From the NCBI GenBank assembly GCA_905147135.1, contig LR990043.1:8281057-8345056 (forward strand): 64,000 nt of DNA. Direction: 5' to 3'. The notes under the pieces were generated by a model. That model made no database searches and was not told where the DNA came from. It saw nothing but the letters and a program-made list of their open reading frames with translations. How positions within the stretch are numbered: position 1 is the first letter of the stretch; each line of letters begins with the position of its first letter. This document shows positions 38,391 through 51,440 of this stretch, in pieces. The translations under genes and the position numbers were made by a program. Source of the DNA: Blastobasis lacticolella. Taxonomy: Eukaryota; Arthropoda; Insecta; Lepidoptera; Blastobasidae.

Positions 38391-39599
38391 TTTGGTAACG
38401 AGGTTCGTACACTCGGACGACAATGTTCAATTTAAATTGGGAATTGAAAATTCCGAACTAGAAGAAGAAACGCATTTCCAGTTTGTTTTAAATTTCACAC
38501 TTTTCCCCTTTGCACAATTTGAGCAGTCTAAGGTCCTGCAACCATACTGCCTAGTCTTTAGTCACAGTTTTTGCAATCGCGCTTTATTTATGTAGAAAGG
38601 AAAAAGAATAATGTTACGATTTTGTATAAAGTCTCTTTACACAGCCCGTATGCTATGAGTTTTTATACGAATTTTAACATCCCAAAGTCTAATCACTTTA
38701 TTCTCTAGAGAAGTTTCATACAATATTTCCCTGCCGGTAACAAAGCCATGCTTTACGGTGACATTTCATGAAACTCAATTGGACATTGTCAAGCAGGAGG
38801 TGTGAAAAAGTACAAAGGCACCGGAAAACGAGAATTTCATAAGTACCTACATAGGTAGTGTCACCCTTTATCAAAACCTACTTACTTATTTCTGATATAA
38901 CGCCCTTACAAATTGTAGAGGCATGAGTCATCTTCCAACGGCTTTGTTAGTATCACCACAGAATACTAAATTGGTGTACTACCTAATACAAGGCTATCTA
39001 AATGTTACTTGACCTTATTAAGCGAATCATTATAGTTGTTCTTGAAAGTCTAGCTAGCACTAACATCTTTTAACCTATGTATTAGATTAAAGAGGGAAGC
39101 TGATATTAAGCGCATGTGACATTATATACTATCTGATTAAGCGATGATGTTAATTCTATTAATAAGTAGTATTCATTATTGATTGTGTTCGCATTCATTC
39201 ACACAATAAACAAGAAAATAATATTTAATTTAAGTAGTAGGTACTTAAAAGTTTTTATAAAAAATGATATGAGTCGTTGATAAGCTTGGATCGCTAGAAC
39301 ACGGTGTATTGGTATTGTGCGGGATGAGTAATGCACTAACAATAACAATGTAATCCAGGAATTGCATTTAAGTACGTGTGTCGAGAGCCATTGTGCGCTC
39401 GGAGCCCGCCCGATGAATGGATGCGAGGAGATCGATACCGAGCGCCCCTAGCGGCGGTCTGCTGGCTCCAACATGTTCTAGATGTTTCTAGGATAAAAAT
39501 TACCTACGCGCATTAATATGCCGTGTTGTGTTCCCGGTTAGTAGTGCGTTATTGTGCCAGTTAATTAGCTTCATGTGACTCTGAAAACATGATTGCCGC

Positions 39600-39770
39600 G
39601 CTGATGAGCGTAACAGCTGGCAGTCAGCTGGCAGCGCGACCCGCGCCCGCGCCGCTGCAGCCGTCTCCCGGCTGAGCTCATCGCCCAAACCATCCGGGCG
39701 GCAAACAGTGGCCTATTGAGCGACCGGTGGCCGTGCGCGCATGACAATTGAGATGCCGTGTTGATTTGGC
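39600..39770. promoter_or_regulatory. GC-rich island
   Basis: GCAGCGCGACCCGCGCCCGC and flanks, with ORFs on the minus strand that look like composition shadows. Candidate regulatory block. Confidence 0.3.
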
Positions 39771-39984
39771 TCACTGGGACCTGTTATCCACCACAATCTA
39801 TTATGCCTCACATAGGTACCTACATTCGAATGTTCCACTCGTACGAGTCTCCGACACTTAGTTTCTTTCACACATGAACACAGTACCTATTACGAAACAT
39901 AGTACCCAGTCAGAAACAAATAACTACGTCGGAAAGCAGAGAGTAGTATGCGAAAAAGCGGGCAATTAAAAGGTTGATAGCGAA

Positions 39985-40400
39985 GGCCGCCAGTTCCGCG
40001 TGGTGTCGCAACGCGGCGCGGGCGCAGCGCCGCTCCGCTCACTCGCCGGCTGCGGGTCACGCGCACCTTCCATTCCTTTCTAATGTACTTTCTATAATCT
40101 TAGACAGTCTACACTTGCATGGGTACCTAGATTGTCTGACTGTATACGTTCCTTAGAAAACCCTCCATAACTACGTCTCCGTCATTTAAGGACTATTATT
40201 GAAATGAAAAGATAAAAGTGTCGTGTGTTGATTGCGGATGCAGTCCCTCTCTCTACGCGGTCCAGTTATGTAGGCTAGCGCTGCGGCGGCGCGCGGCGGT
40301 GTGCGGTGTGCGCGGTGTGCACGGTGCGCGGCGCATGCATTCTTCATCAACATTCCAAACCCCGCGCGTCATCCGCGGCGGCCGCTGCTGCGATGCGAGC
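39985..40400. promoter_or_regulatory. Pair of GC-rich islands (39985-40065 and 40255-40400)
   Basis: The first has GCAACGCGGCGCGGGCGCAG. The second has short GTGCGGTGTGCGCGGTGTGC repeats, then GCGGCCGCTGCTGCGATGCG. No splice-linked exon found. Confidence 0.3.
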
Positions 40401-42184
40401 GATACAGGGATTGGAACGGATTGCGATACCCTTTGTTCTTTATCACACATATTGCAATGCAATACTCTACATCGTGTTCCGTAAGCCGATAAATCAACCG
40501 GCCGATGGTACAGCAGTAATGATTAAATGAAATCGAAAGTAACCGGCGTTGCATAACGCCATTGTCCTCCAGCGCTCGTCTCCGGTACCACACGAACACG
40601 CCGCATCATGTAATTCATTCTGTATCAAACTATCAACTCCCGTTGGACGGACACTTTAATTAGAGCCAATGGCGATATAAATCCTACCGCAAGTCGTCGC
40701 CGGCTCTTAGAAAGTGCGCGTGATGTAACAATGCAGCCGCTCTGCGCTCCGGATCGTGACCGATCTGTCTCTAGCCTCCATTCCAGAACGTCTCACTTCG
40801 CCCATATCGATGCAGTGTTCGTTATTTATTTAACATCCAGTTACTGTGTATCGACCACGGTACCGCGTTTACTTACTGTGTTATGAGACGTGTCTGTTTG
40901 AGAAAAACTGACTGTTGTTAGGTATAGTAGGCGGTAGGTACACGTTTCTTCGTTCGATTCTTGTAAGCGCAGACGGTAGCGTCCGTGACCTTTGCCTTTT
41001 TAATTCTCGGTAATAATCTCGAATAGCCACGGCTTGTCGGTCGCTGGTAAAATGTCAAGAAAATTGTATAAACTTAAAATAGGGCATTTTGTGAAATGTA
41101 AAGTTTTTGACTGTGGATTTTATAAGGCTTTGTTACCTGTAGGTATTGACTCATAAGTAGATATTAGGAGTTGTCCGCTACACTAGTGATATTTGGACGG
41201 CCGAGGCGCGATAGCTTCCGGGTTCAAACCGGCCGCGGCCGCCGCGCTTTGCGCTGCCCATATGCTAATTTGATGCCTACTAACAATTAATGTTAACACG
41301 ATATTTTCCCAAGAATTAAAACCGTACCACTAAAACATTCACAAACTAATAATGTAATTTTAGGCACTCCGGTGCGGTTCCTTTGCTACAAAGTTGTTTT
41401 AGACGCTAGATAACATTAGCAGATGCGTCCGTCGTCCAAAAATAGAGCATCTTTACAAACACTAATTAATATAACGGAACTCGCAGTCGAGTCGATGCAT
41501 ACATGCACGGGCTGACTCCTAGCACTCCTATACAAGGAGGATACCATATAAGCTTATCCTGTCTCGTATCCGTGAACTTGAAATGATTAATCCTGTTAAT
41601 GTATGAACAAACACATGCTAGCTCACGTAATGTTGATGTTTGAATAAAGTCTTAAAGAGTGTTCAATAACACACAATAACAGCAAATGAGAATGAAAGGA
41701 TATTTCCTAATAACAGGGATAAAAGACTTGTTGTTCGATCGAGAAAACTCAGTTTTTTGAATTATTTTGTACGTTTAACAGAATGCCTAATTTATTTGTT
41801 TGTTCTGAAAACAATAGAACTTAGATGTAAAAACATTCCTTGATTCCTTTTAAACTAAATAAAATGTTCACGATCCGAAAACTTATTAATTAGGTAGATA
41901 CTTAATTTAATACAATAAAACTTACCTATATGGTTATATTGAAGTTAAGGTTAAGTTGAAGTTATATTAAGAAAAACAACCCTTCGTTGCACCGACAACA
42001 AAAAAAATCAACGAAAATAATTTATCTACTTATAGCTAAGTACTTTTTTCTATTAGTAACTACATCTACCGAGCGTTAGTTAATGGGTAGGTACTTAAAA
42101 GTGGTGCTGGTCGTGTCGTGTATAGGTAAAAGAATATGAGGATAATGTTTTATGTTTTATCGGAATCCGAAGCATTTTACACTT

Positions 42185-42380
42185 TGCGTAGCTACGCGTC
42201 CCGCGTCGCGTAGTATGTTTAGAAATGAGGTGGCGTCGTTATCTCTGGTAGATAATGTGTCGCAAGCGCCGCGCCGCGCTCTCGCTCCACATTGCGCGCG
42301 CGCACTGCGTCCCGCGGGGCGCGGCGGGGCGCCGACCGCCCAGCGCCGAGCGCCGCAACAGCCGGAGCCGCGCCGATAAT
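42185..42380. promoter_or_regulatory. GC-rich island
   Basis: About 200 bp, from TACGCGTCCCGCGTCGCGTA to CCGGAGCCGCGCCGATAATG, among the longest islands in the intron. A 75-codon frame is open across it but is dominated by Arg/Ala/Pro, as expected from composition. Confidence 0.35.
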
Positions 42381-43060
42381 GTCAAGGAACAACCAGAAAC
42401 TTAGGCTTGACCGACTGACAAATCGGATGTGACGCACCATCTAACCGCGCAAGTCATAGGCAGCCGTGCAAGATTGACACAAGATAAAGAGCACCGCTTA
42501 AAAACGCTCATTGCGAAATACTCGTGTACCTACCTACTTAGTTGCCGAACTTTATGCTGTTGGCATCTCTTTATTTAGTAACGAAAAGAGGTTTTTAAAA
42601 CGGCCCCATCGATAACGCGGGAAACAATGAGGGAAATTCACACATTATGTCAAAGCAGCTCGCGGCGCTGCGCTGGCGCAACCACGCCGCGCGGCTGCAA
42701 CTGCGTACGTACTTACCGCCGAACAACTTCATGATATGTTCCCTATTCAAACTAAATGCCTATTAAACGGATAACGGTTTAGACATAATTACTATTTCAT
42801 TATTTCCACACAGTTATTGCCAATTTTCATCCGTACCTACTCAATCCAAATTACAAATTAATATGACTGCTTCAAACGCTCACAGCAAATGCAATAAAAT
42901 CAATCCAACATGCTGTAAGTCTAGACGATTCAATTCAAATTCAAATTAATCTTAGTATAATCATTTGCTATTTCTCGGGACATATTGGCAAATACAGAAT
43001 GTTTTTAAATGGCACGGTATATAGTTACTAATATTTATAAAAAAAAGAAAAAGAGGGAAA

Positions 43061-43309
43061 TTATCTTAAGAACAATTTGGTCTGTGGTAAGAAGACTTCT
43101 CCAGATATTTTTAAGTTCTGCAAAGACTGGGTGCTAAACACATCTTCTTCGAATATTTCCAACTCTCGGCGCTTTAATCTTTGAGCGATGGTGATAGTGG
43201 GTAAAACCAAACTATATCGCGTTTTGGTTTCTAAATAAGTTGTGGTTATCGCACAAAATGCGGCAAGCGTCGCATAAAAGTTTAATATGGGTCTTTTTGG
43301 TAATTCCAT
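43061..43309 (-). other. Unrecognised 82-codon ORF, possible retrocopy remnant
   Basis: Intronless minus-strand ORF of normal, non-repetitive composition. It has a hydrophobic stretch (ILNFYATLAAFCAITTTYLE) followed by a charged helix-like part (QRLKRRELEIFEEDVFSTQS). Immediately upstream, in other frames, AALTEIIEGY and RLFINECTNNLKRIGEL also look protein-like, suggesting a frameshifted longer protein. Not recognised; it could be a decayed processed pseudogene or TE piece. Confidence 0.3.
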
Positions 43310-44329
43310 TATAATTCACCAATTCTCTTCAAGTTGTTCGTGCACTCATTAATGAAGAGTCTTGACGTACCCCTCGATTATCTCTGTTAGGGCCGCTTCG
43401 CTTTCATGTTCAGAGCAGGAACCAGGCACAGTTGCTGTAAACCGCATATTCTTATAATTTTTTCTGCTAGCTACCGGAGCGTGGAGCGTCGGTAGCGTAC
43501 CTACGCGTGATGGCTAGTGGGTCGGCCACGTAAGCGAGAGGTACATAGGTACCGAGTTCGATGTCCTGTGCCGCTATTTACCAATAACTTTTTCTGGTTA
43601 CTTTTGACGCAGCATATGACACCGGTGATGATACCTCGACGATTCCTACGAAGGTGAATAGACTAAGCGACGGTGTGACTTCTTTGCAGGCGTGGTTCGG
43701 TGGACTGGTCTCTTCTACTCTTTTCCATCACAGCAAATACTTACGTAGACAGTAATTGTTAGTGCGAAGGCTTGAGCACAAAACCACAGAATGAGAAAAT
43801 AAAACAAGAAACAATGCAAAAAATCTGTGCTAGCTCCATCTATATTTGAATTGTATTAAAGTATTAAAACTAAAGGTAGACTTTAATTTTCCTATACTGT
43901 TTTTAAGCAATACTTCAGGCTTCTAATTTGGCTGTAAGCAGTCGTTTAGCGTGTTTGTTAGATACGACCATAATGACGTCATGATCTTTGCCCGGATGAA
44001 TAAAACAGAAGGTCTGATATCAGCGCGGTGTGTGAAATTCAAATAAGTTTAGAGCCGTTGCAGCATGCATTACCGAAGAGTGCTAGCGTACCCACCACAT
44101 TGTTACCATGAGGACTTATCGCGTCATCTTTCTCAGGCTTTGAACAGCTGCACTGTTTATGAGAAACGCTCGAAACGCTCGAGTTCACGCTATTAGGTAC
44201 TTCGTCGCTTTAATGTAGTAAGTAAAAGATCTGTCATTTTGAAATCGATAACCCAGTCGTTGTACCCTCATGTTTACAAGCACTTTTACCATAAAAACAC
44301 TTGTTAGCGTGGAAGTAAACGGAGCGTGT

Positions 44330-44720
44330 CGAAGGTCATTGCCGCCGCCGGCCCTTCCCCGGCCCCTGCTATGCCGCGGCGAGCTTCCGACCCTCCGAAT
44401 ACCTACCTACGTCTCCTATAATTATTGGAGGAAAGCTTTAGCTTGCGCTGTCAAAACTGAAGAAGATTAAGAAGAATTGACTGCGTACTGCGTAGATATG
44501 TTTGCTATGCGCAAATCTGTCGGGTCTCTCGGGTAGCTTTCTCGGCAAATCGCAGGCGGCCGTTTACGTGCACGGAGGATTTACTCGGGCCCAATTACGC
44601 GAGCGGAGACAGCATTGAAATAATTGAGCTCATGCATTGCTGCACCGCACTGAAGACGCGGCGAGGGGCGCGCGGGGCGGGTAATCGCGGTTGCTTTCGC
44701 GTGGGAGCTGCACCTGCGCA
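44330..44720. promoter_or_regulatory. Candidate cis-regulatory block with two GC-rich islands
   Basis: GCCGCCGCCGGCCCTTCCCC at 44340 and GCGGCGAGGGGCGCGCGGGG near 44660. Between them lie homeodomain-like sites (CCCAATTACG, ATAATTGAGC) and, just after, a CACCTG E-box. This suggests a conserved enhancer, but conservation cannot be tested here. Confidence 0.35.
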
Positions 44721-44989
44721 CATCTTTATTTAGACGACGCTCACCTACGGTTTCATCGATAAATCACAGTGTTTAATGTGTACCGACATTTTTCGCGTTA
44801 TCTTGTAGCACAATTACTATTATACCTACCCACTTACTTAATATAGATTTATGATGTCTCATTCGGTACGCGTAAAATATGGTTGGATTATTTAGTTTAG
44901 GAAATTGAACAGGATACGTAAAGTTAAGGATGTGTTGAATGGATAATCGTACGTAGTTGGGCATTTTCCTGGTAGGGTCCTATATGTTT

Positions 44990-45230
44990 CGGTCTGGTCT
45001 GGTTTTGGTCCGCGGACCGAAACAACAGATTAGTTGAAATTAAAAAAAAAAATCTTAATTGGTTAGGTACGCAGTTAAAAATTATTAAAAAAAATCTCCG
45101 ACTATCCTAAAACCATTTTAAGGACAGTTTTAACTGCGGGCCCAAACGCCTGAGGAAAAATAAAAATTTTAATGCATCAGGCGTTTTGGCCCGCGGGCCA
45201 CTGCCAGGCTGGGCCGAAACGCCTGAGCAC
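44990..45230. mobile_element. MITE-like element with GCGGGCC hairpins
   Basis: GTCCGCGGAC, GCGGGCCCAAACGCCTGAGG and GCATCAGGCGTTTTGGCCCGC form inverted pairs; AAACGCCTGA recurs a third time near 45220. Poly-A tracts lie between. Ends not clearly defined. Confidence 0.5.
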
Positions 45231-45779
45231 TCCTAATAAAGAACGACTTTGTAGTGTAGGTAATAGTTTGTGCTGGGTATATTACACTGAAAGTGTTTAG
45301 CGCTAGGTCACGTGAACATCCTCATTGTTCCATAATGCCGGCGACCGCACTTTATCTCTGCGGTCGGGGCTCTCTGCTGTAACCGCATAGCGTGCGCCGC
45401 CTTTGAGCGTTCACCCGCCCGGAAATAGAGCTAAATTAAACTATAATCGTATATTGAGTGTGCCAGCCACCGGCCACAGACTCCGGGCCCCGATTCTCCA
45501 CCCGTCTCAGCCCAGCACTGCTCGCCCTCTATTTATAGAGGGATACTCCAGTTACGTTTATGAATGACGTTCGTTTCACACTCGCTTTGATGTATGAATG
45601 ACTGGCGTTACGGTGTTTGCAATGTATTTGTATAATAGTGTCACATAAAATAAACACGTACTACTAACTCGGGTTAATATTGTTGTATCTAGATTCTAGC
45701 GCAGGATGTACGTATGGTAGCAACACCCTATGGTTAGTAGCACCTACTTACCACATATACTTAAGAAAGGATTGTTCAA

Positions 45780-46000
45780 TTGCCAGTCTTCCGTCGGCAC
45801 CAGCCGCCAATGCCGGTCACGCCGCACTCCCCGCGGACCACTGCTGCGTATTGTGCAGCCGTGTGTTAGTAACCGCGTACGATGGCTTCATTCACTCATG
45901 TCGCGTGAATGAACTCCATTAGGGCTGCTAATTGGCCGGCGGCGCCACAATGAGGTGAGCACGCGCGCTACGTCACCACGAGCCAAACACGGCCGGCCTT
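45780..46000. promoter_or_regulatory. GC-rich island
   Basis: CACCAGCCGCCAATGCCGGT, CACTCCCCGCGGACCACTGC and ATTGGCCGGCGGCGCCAC. About 240 bases upstream (45527-45544) lies the palindrome CCCTCTATTTATAGAGGG with a TATA-like core. Possible internal promoter, unproven. Confidence 0.3.
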
Positions 46001-46309
46001 ATGTCCGGCACCGTGACTGTTTTACATCGCCATAACCAAGTGTGTGCCTTAAGGAAGGAAGGAATACTCTAATGCCAGATTTATATTAGTCAAGTGTTTA
46101 TCGAAGTTTACAAGTGCAATGGTATAAACCGACCGCAACAATACTGCAATGAAACTACTTAAAGGAAATAATAAATTTAGTCACTTGGGTATTGTACTTA
46201 CCTTGTTGCGTGATTGATGATTCATTTGCGGGTATCAGTGGCTCTTTACGTGCTTTGGCCGCCTGCTATTTTGCTACTTACCTCGCCAGTGACATTTTTA
46301 TACAATAGG

Positions 46310-46450
46310 GAGCCCGGGCAGGAGAGGGCGTAGGTGTCGGTATCGTCGGCGCGGCGGAAGGGACGCCGCGTCGTATCCTGGCCGAGATAAGCGCGAGCTT
46401 CATCTGCTCCGCGGCCGCGCCAGCTTACCGGTTCTACCCGCGTTTTCCAT
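46310..46450. promoter_or_regulatory. GC-rich island
   Basis: AGCCCGGGCAGGAGAGGGCG to CTGCTCCGCGGCCGCGCCAG. The minus-strand ORF across it (113 codons) shows no family signature. Confidence 0.3.
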
Positions 46451-47958
46451 ATGCTGAAACCACGACGCAAATCGTGGAATAACACGCATGACGCCCGTAC
46501 ACACGCCCGCGTTAGATGGAAATCGATTTCGAAACACCACTGACACTTAAAACTAGGTACAGTTAATGCTAATGTCATTTTTTCCATTGGCTCCGTGTGA
46601 TTGCGCGTTGCGCGTGCGCATACCGCCGCGCAGCGTGCATTGTAAATAATGTATGCGGCATAGTTCGTGCTCTATTTACGTTATCACGATGGCGAATTAA
46701 ATGTATGGTCGTTACACACAGTGTGAGATTTTCAATACGCTGATAACTATTGGTAACTGTGAGCCGTGAATGGCGGCGGCGGAAGGCACTTGTTTACACG
46801 GTGATTTGGGTTGTACACGTACTCGCCCGTAATGCGTTCGGGGAAATACCATCGTCGCACATTCGCAACGTTTCTAGCGTTTCAGCGATAATATTGGAAT
46901 TCAAATTACCGATACAATTTAAGTGCGCACGACGCCTATATTATGTGGGTAGGTATATTCGCACCTATAATACGTATATGCTGCTAGTGAATCAATATAA
47001 GTGCTTGTAATAATTAGGTACGTTTATGTTTGAGTTTAGTAGGTAATTTACAGCTATCGAAATCAGTAAATTCATAAATGTTTGTGACTTAATATTTTAT
47101 GCGAGTAATTAGGCAAATAAGTAGATAAGTATTTATTTATTTATTTATTTATGAGATAGAATAGATTGAATGCCATTTTCGTCAGGTTACATGGCGGGCA
47201 AATGCCCGGCTAATCTAATAAGAAAAAAATGCCCCGTTAATAAACTCATCCACACTGTGCAATCAAAATGCGTGTCTAATGAAATGTCTCGAATTCAAAT
47301 TAATAAATATGTGTAACTAAATTATAAAACATTACCTACTTACAAATGATAAAATTGCGACACTGTATCGCGAGACTGATCCTTTGACCGAGGCATTGAG
47401 CAGCATTTTGGTCATGCGATGTCTCAATTCGACCCACTACCTATGCTTAGTAAAACTTATAATTTCTATGTCGGCCCCGATAAAAACGGTTACGTTACTA
47501 TACCCGCGTAATTACGTTGTGAAGTTGCAAATAGATCGTTTCGATTTTTCCCTATCGAGAGGGAACCCTTATCTTGCCCCAGTGACTCGCGCGCTATTTA
47601 TTATATCGCTCTCCACCCATTCATTATTTTTGTCGTAGTTTATCATTTACTCACTTATTATTGTATGCTCTAATTAAGTTGTCCTCACTTTACATATTTC
47701 GATATAAAATTATTTTTGTGGTAGGCAAACATCAGCAGGAGTTATCTGTAGTACTGTGGTTTATCTGATGTTAAATGATGTTGTCTATATTTCTTGTCGT
47801 GGTTACCTATAATTAGGGCTGCATTTAGAAAGATTACGTATTTTCAACTACAACAAAATTCACGAAATTATTTACAATCACCAAACATTATGTATAAATT
47901 GAGTTAGGTTAGGTTTTTGTTGTGTGAACTCGATGAGGAGCTTCGGTAACTCAGCTCA

Positions 47959-48210
47959 GTAGAGCTCGTCTAATTTAAAATGACGCGCCCCACTATCGCA
48001 TTAACGCACACAAGCAAGTTTAAAATATGGACGCAATACATATACAAATGCCGTTGTAATTGGTCATTCAGTTACCGGTAAGATTCAAACGTAGGAGCAC
48101 GCGTTGTTCATTGGTCGTTCATTCAGTGTCGTTATCAATATTTGCACTCACACATCGAAATCAACTAACTAAGTAGTGGGGCGCGTCATTTTAGACTAGA
48201 CGAGCTCTAC
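47959..48210. mobile_element. 252-bp MITE with about 38-bp terminal inverted repeats
   Basis: The left end GTAGAGCTCGTCTAATTTAA continues through AATGACGCGCCCCACTA. The right end is the near reverse complement, TAGTGGGGCGCGTCATTTTA through GACGAGCTCTAC. No coding capacity. Confidence 0.75.
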
Positions 48211-48339
48211 CTACCGATTTCCCTTAGAATGTAACCGTTCCCAATTTTTTGACAATTTATAATCTAACATACTCTGAATACGTTAGTTAGATTATACCGA
48301 CGGTTTTACCAATTATCATCGTCGCCTCCTCCTATCCTA

Positions 48340-48660
48340 GCGCTAATCACGGTCTCTGCCAGGGTCCGCTTTCCTACAATTTCTTCTCCACTTCACCCGG
48401 TCTTCGGCATCCTCACATCGTAAGCCGTTGGCTCTCGCATCCGACTCAGCGATGTCAATCCATCGCTTCTTGGTTCGCCCACGGGGCCTCTTTCCTGATA
48501 CTGGCAGGTCCAGGCAACTATTTTCAACACGTGACCAAACCAGCGCAGGCGATCTTATCTGCGATATCTCTCGCGTAACTCCGCACATCCACCGCAGCAT
48601 TTTCATATCATTGACGTGGAGTTCGCCATAGAGCATAATAGGTCTAATTATACTCCTGTA
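48340..48660 (-). mobile_element. RTE-like LINE C-terminus (best-preserved copy, antisense)
   Basis: An uninterrupted minus-strand frame reads NDMKMLRWMCGVTREISQIR, LPVSGKRPRGRTKKRWIDIA and RVKWRRNCRKADPGRD. This is the C-terminal tail typical of RTE/BovB-type ORF2 (KMLRWM.G..., RGRPKKRW.D..., W...KADP). 5' truncated with an internal deletion. The same family is at 4031-4200, 14360-14530 and 30205-30325. Confidence 0.85.
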
Positions 48661-48774
48661 TATAAGCCCTTTGAGCTTATAACTAATAAAAAATAAAAAT
48701 AAACTGAATAAAATTAATTTTCTTAGTCATTTTTCGTATGCATCGCCATCCTTGATGTTATGACAGACATTACA

Positions 48775-48870
48775 AAGAGTATGGGGTATGGGGCAGGGTT
48801 GAAGTAGGGTAGAGTAGGGGTAGGGTTGTGAGGTAGGACACCAACCGAATGAAGTCGCGCCGGGCGAGTT
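48775..48870. repeat. G-rich GTAGGG-type minisatellite, copy 1
   Basis: Runs of GGGGTAGGG-like units (ATGGGGTATGGGGCAGGGTT, AGTAGGGTAGAGTAGGGGTA), then TAGGACACCAACCGAATGAA. A related block, also followed by GACACCA, is at 61140-61240. Confidence 0.6.
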
Positions 48871-51344
48871 AGTAGGGTATAAAAATAGAATTAAATGACA
48901 TTTGAAGGTCTCGTAGTCAAACAATGCTCATCGTACATCAATGGTTTGAGCCAAAGATATCGCGTTTAGTCGAACAATTATTTGATCCGTTATTTACTTC
49001 ACTTTCGATACCTACTTTATATAGTAAAGATAAATATTATCCAGGCAGTTCTTTCAATCAAGTAACAGAATTACAGTATTCTTGCATCCGTCGGTGGATG
49101 AAGATCAACAAAATAGTAAGTAAAAAGAAACGAAACCAACGCCTAGAGTGACTAGAAACAATTAATTAAACAATTAATAACTTAAGTATGAGCTCTGTTA
49201 CATAATTAATTAATGAATCATTTATTATTGCATTGTGGTTTTAGTTTTTATGACGTATAGTAGGTACTTAGATAAATTGAATTAATTTATTAATGATTCT
49301 ATTGTATTTGGTTTCCGGTTAAATGTATTTGCTCGGTTGGGTTACGATTACGAGTAGGAAATCGGTTACGTTTGCGAGTAGGTCACCTATTGGTCGGTTA
49401 TTACGAGTCATTTTCCTGACGCATGACGTGCGCCCGGCGACTGTCCAGTTTGGCAATTTGTTGCATCACCATTTCAAATGTCAAATCAACTGCAATTTAT
49501 CAAACTTTTTACTGTCAAACCGATTAGGTTCAATAGTCTCGAATATCAGAGTTGAAAGTACCCTGTCTGACTGATGTAGACAAGTAGAAAGAGTGGGTAG
49601 GTACATTACGATACAAGTTGTGCGATGTTGAAAAAAGTTTGTGTAAATAACCTTAATTGTTCAAGACACGAACACGCGCGCTTCAAAGACGAATAGACGA
49701 TAGGTACCTAACAGCATCATGCATTTAGCCGAGTTTATTTCAATAATTATTTGTCTGATTGGACTTGCACGTTGTAACTCAGAAACTTATTCAATATTCT
49801 TACAAAAGCAATAAAACTAATTTGAAATTAAAGGCACTAGCAAAAACTAAAAGAAAATAAAAATTGAAATCCGTTCGACTCAAGGCTCGGTTTGAAAATA
49901 GGGCCCCAAATCTAATTTTTAATGAAAATATGTTTTTTTATTTTTGAAGTAAAAGAAAACTTAAAAATGGGTGAATGAACTTTGGTAGCTAAATGCCCAA
50001 ACTATCCTACTTTGGTATATAAAATTATGGTCACATGGAAACATAAACGACATAGCTTTCATATTGTACTTTGGTCCCATGCGGGGCAACTTAAATGTAC
50101 CTAACTACCTACCCTACCTACGACATACTTATTCTGGACCAAGTAAGAATGGCTTGACAATAACATTCGTTTTATTCCAAACGAAAACAACACGTCAACA
50201 CTATTTATTTAGGAAAGTCCAGTGCTTACTACAACACAATGTCGTGGAAATCCCAAATTATTTCCATCTACCTGCTTTCATAAATAAACATTCTTATTAT
50301 TAATTGATTCGCTTAAAATTGGATTGTATCTATCTTATCCTATCTATTGTAGGTAGATAAGTACCTAGGTATGTATTGTATTAATGTAGGTACCTATTTA
50401 TTTATCTTTTGCCTAACTAAGATTAGATCTGAAGATTTGTCTCAAAGCGTGTTTGTTTCGGTGTGGTTCAACAAAAGTTTAAAATTAAATTCTAAAGTTC
50501 ATAATTAACTAGTTGTGAGCCGATGTGACTATTTCGCCTTACTAAAGTCAAGAAGCGTTAAAAACTGAACGAGAAAGGTTACAGGTAACATGATAGATTT
50601 TCGAAGCACTTGACATTTCAACGGCGTTTATTTGGGCACAAATATTGCGATGTGTATCCGTTTACTATATGTTAAATTAAACAATAGTATTGATATTTGC
50701 CATATGGGTAGGTGCACAACAACAAGAATGTCTGGTGTCGCTAGGTATATTAGTTTAGATTTTCATGACATTTTAATCTGGCCGGGTGGCACTGAGCTCG
50801 GAATGGAGAGAGCCCAGCATTGGCCGCGATCCAGCAATAGGCCATCCACAGTTCAAGTGTACGTCGTTTCCGGCCGCTGTAGTACTCTAGTTTCATCGGC
50901 GGCGCCACATTTGTAGTCTGCAGCTAGGTTATGGATGCTGTGGTAAAAGCCCCTCCGCTCGCTGATCGATCCAATCTATTTATACAAAGCTCGACGATCT
51001 ATCAGATGACGTATTGATTAACACAAGCAGAAATGAATTTCAGCCGGTTGTTTTAGATTAGTTGTTTGTGTTATTTTGTAGTTACTAATTTGTTTTCGTG
51101 CAAGCGGTTTCACAATTATCGTTTGAAGCAATTTATCTAATTATAACACAAAATCGACTTTAAATTGGGTACGGAATGTACTCGTATAGGTGTCATACGA
51201 GTACATACCGCAATTTTCCAGCGTTGTATTTAGTTAACAAGTAAAGCGGTGAAATTCTTCCGTGTAGGTGTTACACGGTATTCGGTTATGGGTAGGTTCG
51301 GCACTCTGAAATGGGAAGCTGTTTTTCATGGCTGAAAAGGTTCT

Positions 51345-51440
51345 TAGCCCGTTCGGCGCGGCGTGGGCGTACCTACTCAGGGCGCAGTAGGCGGCCCGCG
51401 CCGCGCCGGAGCCTGCGCCCCCGCCACCCGGGCCCCGATC
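51345..51440. promoter_or_regulatory. GC-rich island
   Basis: GTTCGGCGCGGCGTGGGCGT to CCACCCGGGCCCCGATCATC. No supported exon. Confidence 0.3.

Noticed and set aside
41195..41260. tRNA-like B box (GGGTTCAAACC) at 41219
   Set aside because: No A box, acceptor stem or cloverleaf could be built around it; at most a SINE scrap.
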